DNA of 31,448 nt from an uncultured Bacteroidales bacterium (GTDB lineage: Bacteria; Bacteroidota; Bacteroidia; Bacteroidales; UBA3663): NCBI GenBank assembly GCA_937899265.1, contig CALBPV010000059.1, forward strand, positions 1-31,448, in the 5' to 3' direction. Positions 1 through 6,977 of the stretch are shown piece by piece. Every line of letters begins with the position of its first letter. Position 1 is the stretch's first letter. The notes beneath the pieces were generated by a model. It had not been told where the DNA came from and made no database searches. It saw nothing but the letters and a program-made list of their open reading frames with translations. Both the position numbers and the translations under genes were made by a program.

Positions 1-1217
1 TTGATATGCGGACTATTACCTCCATTGGGTTGCAGATAATAGTATTGCCCCGCAGTAGTAGGCTGGACGGATAGACCGTTATAGTTCATCTTCGATGCCA
101 CGAAGACATACTCCCCCCCGTCGTTTTCAAACGATTGCCAGTTACTCGGTTTGCTGATTCCCGGGTGGTTTAGCAATGCAAAGGCACTGACAACAGGTTG
201 CACCTTGTCGTTTTCACCATTGTCCTTGAAACGTCCGGGGGTCGATATCGTTGAAATTGTCGAACTACTATTATACGTCAGATGGTCCTCATTCTGTAGC
301 CACATGTTTGTTGTAAGTTTGCCGTATAGGATACCGTCATCAGGTTTCTTTTTCAGACTGTTCTGGCTATAGGTCCAGCTATCATGCGCATAAGTGTAGC
401 CATTCTGAATGATGATATGGTACGGGTCGCCGCCTTGCAGTTTGAAGAGGAAGTACAAGTTGGCTGAGGTGACTTTGTCGTCTCCAAAATTTACACCATC
501 CCCTGCTTTAGTCAGGTTGACGATATGGTCTTCGAACATTTTGGTCTTTATCTTTGTAAAGTATTTAGACCTGTCAAATACTTCTTCTCCACTGACTTCA
601 CTTGCCAAAGGAGCCGTGATACGATTGCCGCGGTCACGGTTGTAAGCCAGGAAGCGGTCTTTGGAAATCTGAATGCTGTATTTAACGCTGCCGTCAAGTT
701 TGAGTTCAACACCCTTGTCAGTACATGTGGTGGCGGTACCATCATAGCTATAGATGACATAGATATGGGTGCCGTCAGCAACAGAGCTGCCTGCAGTAAG
801 GTCGGGTGTTTCATCCGCTGAGGGACTGCCTGTTTGATTTATCTGATACAGATCCAGTTTAGTCGAGTTATTAGCATAAACTGTGGCTTGTGAAGTTTTA
901 GTAATCTTCGATGCAGAATAATACTTATACGCAGCATCCTTCAGCAGCGGACTCTTGAAAGCTTCGGGCAGTCCAACGGTCGTCGATGTGCTGGTGCATA
1001 CCAATGCTTCATAGCGATAATTCGTCGCTGTATAAGTTGTCGCGTTGAAGTTCCAATCGTACAGTTTGCCTGATGCCGACGTCGTACTGATTGGGAGGGT
1101 CAGAATATGGTATGTCACATCTGCCCACGCCTTATTAAGCGTGCCGCACTGCATCAGCACCATCGCCACCAGCGTTGCTATCCTTATCGTTATATTATTA
1201 TGTCGTATGGTCATCAT
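1..1217 (-). CDS. Large secreted protein of unknown function, N-terminal part (runs off the left edge)
   Basis: An uninterrupted minus-strand frame of about 405 codons starts at the ATG at 1217 (a second ATG at 1214) and is still open at base 1. I translated several stretches along it and the frame holds. The N-terminus has a typical signal peptide: basic MMTIRHNN, a hydrophobic stretch rich in I, A, L and M, then a likely cleavage after an AWA motif near residue 37. The mature part begins TYHILTLPI and is rich in Ser, Thr, Tyr and Asn, as in Bacteroidales surface proteins. I recognise no named domain. It follows the fimbrillin-family gene at 1288-2238 by 70 nt on the same strand and is probably the distal gene of the fimbrial locus, perhaps a tip or accessory adhesin. 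The last point is context inference only. Confidence 0.8.
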   Translation of the reverse strand, partial: MMTIRHNNITIRIATLVAMVLMQCGTLNKAWADVTYHILTLPISTTSASGKLYDWNFNATTYTATNYRYEALVCTSTSTTVGLPEAFKSPLLKDAAYKYYSASKITKTSQATVYANNSTKLDLYQINQTGSPSADETPDLTAGSSVADGTHIYVIYSYDGTATTCTDKGVELKLDGSVKYSIQISKDRFLAYNRDRGNRITAPLASEVSGEEVFDRSKYFTKIKTKMFEDHIVNLTKAGDGVNFGDDKVTSANLYFLFKLQGGDPYHIIIQNGYTYAHDSWTYSQNSLKKKPDDGILYGKLTTNMWLQNEDHLTYNSSSTISTISTPGRFKDNGENDKVQPVVSAFALLNHPGISKPSNWQSFENDGGEYVFVASKMNYNGLSVQPTTAGQYYYLQPNGGNSPHI

Positions 1218-1243
1218 TTCGTTATTTCTTCATAAAACCGTCG

Positions 1244-1287
1244 CTCTTGAACCTTGAACTCTTGGACCTTGAACCATGAACCATAAA
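1244..1287. repeat. Degenerate heptamer repeat (TTGAACC type)
   Basis: The gap between two surface-protein genes is occupied by about six imperfect copies of a 7-8 nt unit resembling TTGAACC (reverse complement GGTTCAA). The same family, in the other orientation, fills the gaps after dapB, lepB and wbqC. I see no promoter or terminator here. Confidence 0.7.
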
Positions 1288-2238
1288 TCACCACTGCTCC
1301 GTGAAGTTCGTCACGTTCACCGTCAGGTCGTCGGGTGAGATATTGAAGGTGTAGGTGTAGCTGTAGCCGGCCTGCCAACTCACCGATACGGTGGTGCTCA
1401 GCGTATGCTCAACAGGGGTGTCGCCCCAGTCGTTCCACGAGGCATTGACTGTGAAAGTCAGGTCGGAGGCGAAGGTTTGCGGAATCACAATGTATGGGGT
1501 GTCTCCCGTGGCAGGAGTGCCGGTGATAACGAAGTTGACGGGGGCTCCGCTTGGTGTCCAGGTGATGGCGGAGCCATCAAAGGTGCAGGTGCCATTGTTC
1601 TTGACGTCGGAAATCGTCACGCTGTTCACGGTGACATCGCTGCCCGAGACATGGAATTTGATGCGGGCAAAGGGATGGACAAAGGACATCCCTACAGGAT
1701 TATCATCTTTGGTTTTACCAGAGGTATAGGCCCACAGGAATTCTATCAGGTTTGCCTGTGTGGTCTGACCCTCGCCGGGGGTAGTGTTGACAACGGGCAG
1801 GTTTGTGCAGGTTAATGAAAGCCCACTGCCGGTGTAAGTATTCAGTGCTACGCAGGTGTTGCTGAGGTCAAAGGGGCAATGGCCCACGAAGTCGAGGGCC
1901 GAGACGGTGCTGCCCGAGTACTCGGAGCCTTCGATGGGCCAGTAGTAGTGGGCAGCGTTGCCGGCACCATCGTCGAAGCACCAGGCATCGGCATCGTACA
2001 CGAGCTTCGCTCCGCTGAGACATGCCGTCTCGGTGCCGTGGAAGTAGGCATCGATGCGGATGTCCTGCGCCTGCAGTCCTGTGGCGTTGTCGATGGTGGT
2101 GGCGCGGGTGGACTCGACATCGACATTGAGTAGTATCTCCTCGCTGTCGGTGACGTGGCTGTCGGTCTCGTTGTCTGCGGTGCAGGCGGCCAGAAGCCCG
2201 GCTGCCAGGAGCATCGATAGTATTTTCTTTTTCGTCAT
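1288..2238 (-). CDS. Fimbrillin-family lipoprotein
   Basis: A 316-residue protein with a lipoprotein signal peptide: MTKKK, a Leu/Ala-rich core and a lipobox LAAC with Cys at residue 19. The acidic linker and a TRAT motif near residue 45 resemble the Arg-containing processing site of FimA/Mfa1-type fimbrillins, which in Porphyromonas are cut by a gingipain-type protease before donor-strand polymerisation. A YYWP motif after a conserved Trp region, and a C-terminus ending NVTNFTEQW, are typical of the family. I chose the ATG at 2238 because the in-frame extension to 2310 only translates simple repeat and would bury the signal peptide. The start codon itself sits inside a repeat unit of the upstream octamer array. 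Likely role: structural or accessory fimbrial subunit exported to the outer membrane. Whether it is a shaft or tip subunit cannot be told. Confidence 0.88.
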   Translation of the reverse strand: MTKKKILSMLLAAGLLAACTADNETDSHVTDSEEILLNVDVESTRATTIDNATGLQAQDIRIDAYFHGTETACLSGAKLVYDADAWCFDDGAGNAAHYYWPIEGSEYSGSTVSALDFVGHCPFDLSNTCVALNTYTGSGLSLTCTNLPVVNTTPGEGQTTQANLIEFLWAYTSGKTKDDNPVGMSFVHPFARIKFHVSGSDVTVNSVTISDVKNNGTCTFDGSAITWTPSGAPVNFVITGTPATGDTPYIVIPQTFASDLTFTVNASWNDWGDTPVEHTLSTTVSVSWQAGYSYTYTFNISPDDLTVNVTNFTEQW

Positions 2239-2372
2239 TTCGATATTTCGATATTTCGTGATTTCGAGGGGGGGGCGCTGCTTCTCGTGATCTCGAGATT
2301 TCGAGATCACGGGATTTCGAGGGGCACCCTGTCGTTATCTCGTGATTTCGTGATTTCGATATTTCGAGGGGA
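2234..2372. repeat. Octamer array A (12 units in three blocks) with C-rich leaders
   Basis: Perfectly phased 8-bp units of pattern GNNATNTC (reverse complement GANATNNC) occupy 2234-2265 (4 units), 2287-2318 (4 units) and 2334-2365 (4 units). Each block is bordered on its right by GAGGGG; the first border is a run of eight G (2268-2275). Read on the minus strand, each block is a C-rich leader ending CCCCTC followed by GARATNNC units. The array fills the 150-nt gap between the zinc-finger gene and the fimbrillin-family gene and contributes the start codon of the latter. Confidence 0.9.
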
Positions 2373-2388
2373 GGCGCGTCCCGGTGCC

Positions 2389-3132
2389 CTAAGTGATCCT
2401 TCTCGTCCCGGTACATTCCGGGTAGCGGCTGCAGCTCCAGAATTCGTGGCCGGAGTTGATGCCTTTCTTCGCCACGCGCTTCAGCATCGGCTTGCCGCAG
2501 ACGGGGCAGGCGGGGGCTTCTGCGGTGATGCTTTGTTGCGTGCGGTGGGCCAGTCGCTCTGCGGTGAGGCCTTCGGTGAAGCCGCCTTCCTCACGGAATT
2601 TTTGCAGCTGGTGCTCCATCTGGCGGTTCAGCATCAGTACGAGGCGCTGGCAGAGAATGAGCAGGCAGTTGGCGGCCCGGACGGAGTCATCTTCGGTGAG
2701 ACAGGCATCGAACTTGTGCTTCTGCTTCAGGATGTGGATACTGCACTCGTGAAGCACGTCATTTTTGTAGTCGGGGCGGTCGAGCTGGATGCCTTTCACA
2801 GCCTTGTGTTCCGCATCGTTTTCCGACCAGGGAATGCTTTCTTGCCGAAGCAACCAATTCAGGTAGTCGTTACCTAATTCTGAGAGCGTGGCGCGAGCCA
2901 CATCGGTCAGCTTCATCTCCGTCTCGCGGGATGTGGCGTGACGCGAGCAGCCCTCAGCGATGTTGGCAGGTGCGGAGCGTGCCGCCTGCGTCATCTGGTC
3001 GTATTGTCTGCCGCCCGGATCATTGTTGTGATTCAGGTAACTTTGGCAGAAGTCCTGCGTCGCCAGCTGTATCACATTGGCCATCACCCAGGTATCCAAC
3101 CAATAATATCCGAAGCGACCGATTTCAACCAT
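2389..3132 (-). CDS. Four-helix-bundle protein with C-terminal topoisomerase-type C4 zinc finger
   Basis: A 247-residue soluble protein with no signal peptide. The N-terminal and middle part (about residues 20-190) resembles the four-helix-bundle family related to proteins encoded by 23S rRNA intervening sequences; the stretch AARSAPANIAEG near residue 50 is its hallmark. The C-terminal 40 residues carry CPVCG, then CSRYPECTG, the four-cysteine zinc ribbon of bacterial topoisomerase I tails. This combination is known in Bacteroidetes as a four helix bundle suffix domain protein, of unknown function. The zinc ribbon suggests nucleic-acid binding. A cytoplasmic protein inside a locus of exported fimbrial proteins is unexpected; it could be a regulator, a repeat-associated passenger or an insertion. 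It is flanked on both sides by octamer arrays. Confidence 0.82.
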   Translation of the reverse strand: MVEIGRFGYYWLDTWVMANVIQLATQDFCQSYLNHNNDPGGRQYDQMTQAARSAPANIAEGCSRHATSRETEMKLTDVARATLSELGNDYLNWLLRQESIPWSENDAEHKAVKGIQLDRPDYKNDVLHECSIHILKQKHKFDACLTEDDSVRAANCLLILCQRLVLMLNRQMEHQLQKFREEGGFTEGLTAERLAHRTQQSITAEAPACPVCGKPMLKRVAKKGINSGHEFWSCSRYPECTGTRRIT

Positions 3133-3161
3133 TGCTTTCTGTTTTTGGGGTTATATTTTTC

Positions 3162-3212
3162 GTTATCTCGTTATCTCGAGATTTCGTTATCTCGGGATTT
3201 CGAGGGGGGGGG
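3162..3212. repeat. Octamer array B (5 units) with nine-G tract
   Basis: Five contiguous 8-bp units (GTTATCTC, GTTATCTC, GAGATTTC, GTTATCTC, GGGATTTC) occupy 3162-3201, followed by GAG and a run of nine G in total (3204-3212). On the minus strand this reads as a poly-C leader, CTC, then GARATNNC units, in the same orientation as array A. It lies 30 nt upstream of the start of the zinc-finger gene. Confidence 0.9.
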
Positions 3213-3251
3213 AGGCAGCCTGAAAGCTGCTTAGCGTCATCTCACCTTAGG

Positions 3252-3282
3252 AGCCGGACGGGGAGTCGAACCCCGTCCGGCC
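3252..3282 (-). other. Strong hairpin resembling a tRNA acceptor/T-arm minihelix
   Basis: On the minus strand this 31-nt segment folds into a 12-bp stem with a 7-nt loop. The stem is GGCCGGA (3282-3276) plus CGGGG (3275-3271), the loop TTCGACT (3270-3264), then CCCCG and TCCGGCT (3263-3252). The 7+5 bp split and a loop matching the TTCRANY rule are exactly those of a tRNA acceptor stem stacked on a T-arm; the next bases are CCTA where a tRNA would have NCCA. There is no D- or anticodon arm and no U-tract. It lies 31 nt downstream of the fimbrillin stop codon. It may act as a transcription terminator or mRNA 3'-end stabiliser; tRNA mimicry is possible but unproven. Confidence 0.6.
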
Positions 3283-3319
3283 GAATAAGTGGTCTCCCGA
3301 AGGAGAGAGGGGATTATTC
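3283..3319 (-). other. Hairpin overlapping the fimbrillin stop codon
   Basis: GAATAA (3283-3288) pairs with TTATTC (3314-3319), which contains the stop codon. Inside it TCTCC (3293-3297) and GGAGA (3302-3306) close a CGAA tetraloop. With the minihelix-like hairpin and a weaker GCAGC/GCTGC hairpin (about 3214-3229) it gives a structured 3' region, plausibly a processing or attenuation zone between the fimbrillin and the next gene. Confidence 0.45.
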
Positions 3320-4978
3320 ACCGCCGCCGCCAGCAGCCTGACTGATGGTCACATTGGCGGTAGAACCTGTAGCCGTCAGCGTCAGCGTAGCAGTCCTTGC
3401 TGTAGATTCGTTTGCTGCAATTCCGAGGGTCACGGTAGCCACGCCGTCGGCATCGGTCTTCACCGTTCCGGTAGCACCGCTGCTTATAACAGAACTTGCG
3501 TCAGTACTACTCAGCGTGTAGGATGTGTTGGGTGTGAGGCCGTAAACCTGGAAGGTGTACGAGGCTGCGTCCTTCGTTACGCTGAATGTCCCACTGTTAG
3601 TAACACCGGCATACTGGTTGACGGTGATGGTCAGCACGTTACCGGAGGTGCCACCCGTCAGCGTGTACACTTGGGTCTTTGTTGCACCGCTGGTGTTGGC
3701 ACTGGTGGTGAAGGTGTTGGTATAGACACCATCCACGGCAGCTGCCGTAGCAGGATTTGTAGCGAAATCAACGCCTGAAGATTTAGCGTATGTCACGTTC
3801 TCCGTACCACTGAATCCAGCCACCTGTGCGGTGTAGCTCTTGGCGAGGCAGTTGATGTTCCATATGGCCTGTGCATTGTTGGCGGCAGCCTCGGCAGTGA
3901 ACTGTGGGATGTCAACCAGCGTGGTAGGATCAGCAACCCAGTCGGTCACGCTCGGATTGACAAAGATCTCATGCAGTTTGAAGGTGATGTCGTAGATGTA
4001 TTTCTTGCCGGCATCCCAGATGTCGTTGGTAATTTCGTACTCGTAGGTGTAGGCCTTGCCATCCAATGTGTAGGAAATCTTCATCATGGTAGTACCATTG
4101 TCAGCAGCAGTGTTGGCAGTTGTCATGTTGGGCACAACCAGTAGGTGGCCTTTCTCTGTTGATGTCGTTGTCAGAGCGTAGCTGATAGCAGCCTGTGATT
4201 CGGTTACGGAGCGATAGTTATCAGCGTCGGTATCACCAGACGTCTGGCCCAAATCAGGCTGGTGCTGGCATCAGCATACGTGCCGGGGTTGGTACGTGAG
4301 ATGGTGGCAGTACCCTGGGTCCATACGTTCTTCAGCTCGATGTTGGTGATGGTAATACCACAAGATGCAGCGTCAGCAGCCTGCACTTTGAACACCAGGT
4401 AAGCCTGTGTGTGCTTGAAAGTCATGTCAACCTTGGTGGGGAAGCTCAGGTTGTTTCCAATCTGCGTCACCTGACCATTACCAATAGCGTAAATAAAGTC
4501 ACGCTGGGCAGTGTTATAGGCGTAGTTGTTGGCCATAATGAATTCCACCTTATGGTTGCTGGTTGTGTTCGTCCATGTGGCAGCCGATGTAGAGCCATCT
4601 GTCGTAGCGTTGTCGCTATTGCCGTGTGCTATAGCCAGAAAGTTAATCTGTGCGGGAGAAAGCGGCCAGTAACGATGAGTCTCGCCCTCCCAAAGTGTAG
4701 GTGTAGCATTATACACGAAATTCGTTGCATCGAAGAACTCACGATTGTTCGTGATATCCACAGCACTCACTGTCATGCCCCAACCTGTGTTGAACGTAGT
4801 TCCATTGATGTAGCCGTAATTTGTGTTGTTGATGGCACGAGTAGTATTCTGTGTCAGCGGACTAATTGCAATCTCCTTCGGCTCATTGCCAGTGGGGGGC
4901 AATTTCGTTGACGATTTCGTCATTGGAGCAGGCGGTTAATGTGAGCGCTGCTACCGCGAATAAAAATAATTTTTTCAT
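3314..4978 (-). pseudogene. Fimbrillin-family lipoprotein with two apparent compensating frameshifts
   Basis: Three consecutive frame segments together make one fimbrillin of about 554 residues. Segment 1 (from ATG 4978) gives MKKLFLFAVAALTLTACSND, a clear lipoprotein signal, and stops soon after. Segment 2 (from about 4899 to 4250) carries the fimbrillin body: NTTRA, the Trp-Gly-Met region and RYWPLSPAQINF. Segment 3 (from about 4252 to 3314) carries a KISYTLDG-KAYTYEYEI strand pair and two C-terminal modules ending ITVNQYAG and VTISQAAG, resembling BACON-like Ig folds. The first shift falls at a run of six C on the coding strand (4894-4899); removing one C joins signal to body. The second falls near 4245-4252, where one missing base would join body to tail. 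The first and third segments share one frame. It is a phase-off allele, a decaying gene or an assembly error. Confidence 0.8.
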
Positions 4979-5116
4979 CTTTGTAAATTTTTAAAGTGTT
5001 AATAAATTGAATGGAATGATTTTTCTTTACTTTAATGGGGGGGGGTAAGTTTCATTTGTTGTCTTTGATTTTTAATGTTAATATTCTATATTTTGAATCT
5101 CACAGGCGAGGGATGA
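4979..5116 (-). other. Intergenic leader of the fimbrillin gene with a nine-C tract
   Basis: This AT-rich 138-nt gap holds a run of nine C on the coding strand (5037-5045), 59-67 nt before the fimbrillin ATG. I find no good TAnnTTTG element, so the fimbrillin is probably read from the upstream operon or from a non-canonical promoter. A homopolymer of this length is prone to slippage and could alter spacing in the leader. Confidence 0.6.
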
Positions 5117-6298
5117 TTATCCTATGGGTACATCGTGCGACTCTTCCTGCCATGGGTCCACCGTGGGGGCGATGCCTCCGCCGCCGCCACCCTCGGGCTG
5201 CGGAATGACGATGGGCACATCAACCACTATCGTGTGGTCAGGGTCGTCAAACTGGTCGGTGATGTCTTCCGTAATGGTATGCGGATTGCCGTCCGTGTCG
5301 GTCAGCAGTATGTGCAGGTAGCTGTGACTCTCGCCGGGCAGCTTGCCAAAGGTGTTGAAGGTGGTCTTCAGCGTGCCCTCCTTCCTGTCCACCTCTATGG
5401 GAAAATAGATGGTGGCCGGCTCGGTGCTCTTCTCGCCACGCCCGAAGAAGGAACTGCGTGCCTGGTTGGTGACGAAGGCATCCACACTCGATATGTATTC
5501 TGCCCCGCTGACGTTAATCACCTCGAAGCCGTAGGTCTCCACAATGGTGGCTGCCGTTGCCGTGATGGTTATCACGTTATGTCCTACAGAGTAGGGCGGT
5601 ATCTCCACCTCCCTGTGCGCCACCAGCAGGTGGTCGGGCGTGTAGATGATGGGGCCGGGGGCCTCGTACTCGCCGCTGCGGGTGAAGGCGGCCAGCTGCG
5701 ATGCCTTGGCCTGGGTGATGTCGCTGGTGAAGGCCTCCAGCGTCGAGACGTTGCTCTCTCCGCGTATCTGCGTCCACTCCGTGCCGAAGGAGTAGGTCAG
5801 CAGGTCGTATGTGCCGGGCTCCACATGCAGCTCACCTCCGTAGCCCCCCACGAACTCCGTGTTGTTCAAGGCTCCGCTCTCTGGGTCGTAGAAGCACACC
5901 TTCATGTAGTCGGGCACCTCAATCAGCGTGTGAGTCTCTTCGCTGACATCGAGGCTCACCTCCAGGTCGAGCTTGAGGCTGAGCTGGAGTGAGACGTTTT
6001 TTTTCGACCCGTGGTCGTGGTCGTAGCAGAGCTCCTTGTATTCGCAAGAGGTGAGACCGGCAATCACAAGGAAGAGAACGAGATATCGAGATAACGAGAT
6101 TTCGAGATGACGAGACCTCGAAATATCGAGATAACGAAATATCGAGATAACGGGATGACGAGATCTCGACCGGAAACGGTGCCCCTCGAAATATCGAGAT
6201 AACGAAATCACGAGATAACGAGATAACGAGATTCCGACCGGAAACGGTGCCGCCCCGAGATAACGAGAGATCCTGCCGGCAAGACTTGATTTCCTCAT
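5117..6298 (-). CDS. DUF5119-type fimbrial accessory lipoprotein with repeat-encoded N-terminus
   Basis: A 393-residue protein. Residues 1-10 start at an ATG that overlaps the stop of the preceding gene as ATGA, supporting translational coupling. Residues of about 10-72 are encoded by octamer array C and read as Ser/Arg/Tyr/Leu/Ile repeats (SRYLVISL type). A hydrophobic stretch YLVLFLVIAGLTSC follows, with lipobox Cys85. The mature part starts EYKELCYDHDH, typical of DUF5119 proteins encoded next to DUF3575 proteins and fimbrillins (FimB/Mfa2-like anchor or assembly factors). It contains a conserved YDLL(T)YSFGTE region and ends in a Gly-rich linker and short tail. I see no ATG closer to the lipobox, so the repeat is either translated or the gene starts at a non-standard codon. 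Likely role: outer-membrane anchor or accessory of the fimbria. Confidence 0.82.
   Translation of the reverse strand: MRKSSLAGRISRYLGAAPFPVGISLSRYLVISLSRYFEGHRFRSRSRHPVISIFRYLDISRSRHLEISLSRYLVLFLVIAGLTSCEYKELCYDHDHGSKKNVSLQLSLKLDLEVSLDVSEETHTLIEVPDYMKVCFYDPESGALNNTEFVGGYGGELHVEPGTYDLLTYSFGTEWTQIRGESNVSTLEAFTSDITQAKASQLAAFTRSGEYEAPGPIIYTPDHLLVAHREVEIPPYSVGHNVITITATAATIVETYGFEVINVSGAEYISSVDAFVTNQARSSFFGRGEKSTEPATIYFPIEVDRKEGTLKTTFNTFGKLPGESHSYLHILLTDTDGNPHTITEDITDQFDDPDHTIVVDVPIVIPQPEGGGGGGIAPTVDPWQEESHDVPIG
6080..6264. repeat. Octamer array C (18 units in three blocks) inside a coding region
   Basis: On the plus strand 8-bp units GARATNNC run without gap at 6080-6167 (11 units) and 6188-6235 (6 units), with one more at 6257-6264. 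The blocks are separated by 20-21 nt spacers that share the 16-mer GACCGGAAACGGTGCC (6168-6183 and 6236-6251). The spacer ends in CCCCTC, the same leader as in arrays A and B, but the whole element is inverted relative to the gene. In this orientation the common units have no stop codon in any coding-strand frame, because every frame gives the same cyclic eight-residue peptide. Confidence 0.92.
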
Positions 6299-6951
6299 CG
6301 CCCGTCTCCTTTCTTTACCTTAAGGGGTCCGAGTATCCATTTGAGGGATACCTCGGCCTTGGTGGGACCCCACCAATGGCGTTTGCGGGTTGACTGCCAG
6401 AGATAATGACCTGTGTTGTCATCGGCGGGCAGGTATTCTTTGTATTCTCCGTCCTGAAAGCCCAGACCAATCGAGAAGTCGAGATTGAGGCGGGAGCTGA
6501 CGGGCAGCGAGTAACCATATTCCACGCCGCCGCCCCAACCGAACTTTGCGGCTTGGTAGCCACGACCGCCCCATTCCACGTCGTAGGTGAGCCCCAGAGC
6601 ATAGAGACCCGCATGATGGCCGGTGAAGGGCTGCTCTCCCCAATAATGTCTCACACCGATGTAGCCGCCATAACCTTGCCAATAGCGGTGATGACGGTTG
6701 GAGGAGATCCATGTGTAGAACCAGTCGAGGGAAACCGTCCAAGGTCCGTAAACGGAAACTTCGATGCCTATCGTGGGAACGAGCACGGCATCGTAGAGCA
6801 AATTGGTCTTCAGAGCCAAGGGCGGGAGAGAGGACAAGCACGTGAGCGACGTACCCGCACTGTCGCTTTCGACAGACTGAGCACGACTCCCAGTAATGGC
6901 GACTGTGAACAGCAGTGTCGCCACGAACGCTTTTGTCCAAGCCATTGGCAT
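6295..6951 (-). CDS. DUF3575 outer-membrane protein of the fimbrial locus
   Basis: A 218-residue protein counted from the ATG at 6951. The signal peptide MPMAWTKAF, hydrophobic core and a cleavage after SRAQ are clear. The mature part begins LALKTNLLYDAVLVPTIGIE, the defining stretch of DUF3575. It then alternates aromatic amphipathic strands (WTVSLDWFYTW, GGYIGVRHYWG, GLTYDVEWGG) as in small outer-membrane beta barrels, and ends in a strand at SLKWILG. The longer frame from 7008 is rejected because its start lies on the -33 box of the promoter at 6978-7009. It is the first gene of the fimbrial operon and overlaps the DUF5119 start by 4 nt. In other Bacteroidales the pair precedes fimbrillins; a role in fimbrial export or anchoring is inferred from context. 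Confidence 0.87.
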   Translation of the reverse strand: MPMAWTKAFVATLLFTVAITGSRAQSVESDSAGTSLTCLSSLPPLALKTNLLYDAVLVPTIGIEVSVYGPWTVSLDWFYTWISSNRHHRYWQGYGGYIGVRHYWGEQPFTGHHAGLYALGLTYDVEWGGRGYQAAKFGWGGGVEYGYSLPVSSRLNLDFSIGLGFQDGEYKEYLPADDNTGHYLWQSTRKRHWWGPTKAEVSLKWILGPLKVKKGDGR

Positions 6952-6977
6952 AGGTTTTACAAATCGAAATTTGGGCA

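Noticed and set aside
2239..2310. N-terminal extension of the fimbrillin-family lipoprotein
   Set aside because: It translates array A and would place the lipoprotein signal 24 residues inside the protein.
3252..3282. A complete tRNA gene
   Set aside because: Only the acceptor and T-arm are mimicked; D-arm, anticodon arm and a true NCCA end are missing.
2234..6264. CRISPR array
   Set aside because: Units are 8 bp with no unique spacers of constant length, and no cas genes are present.
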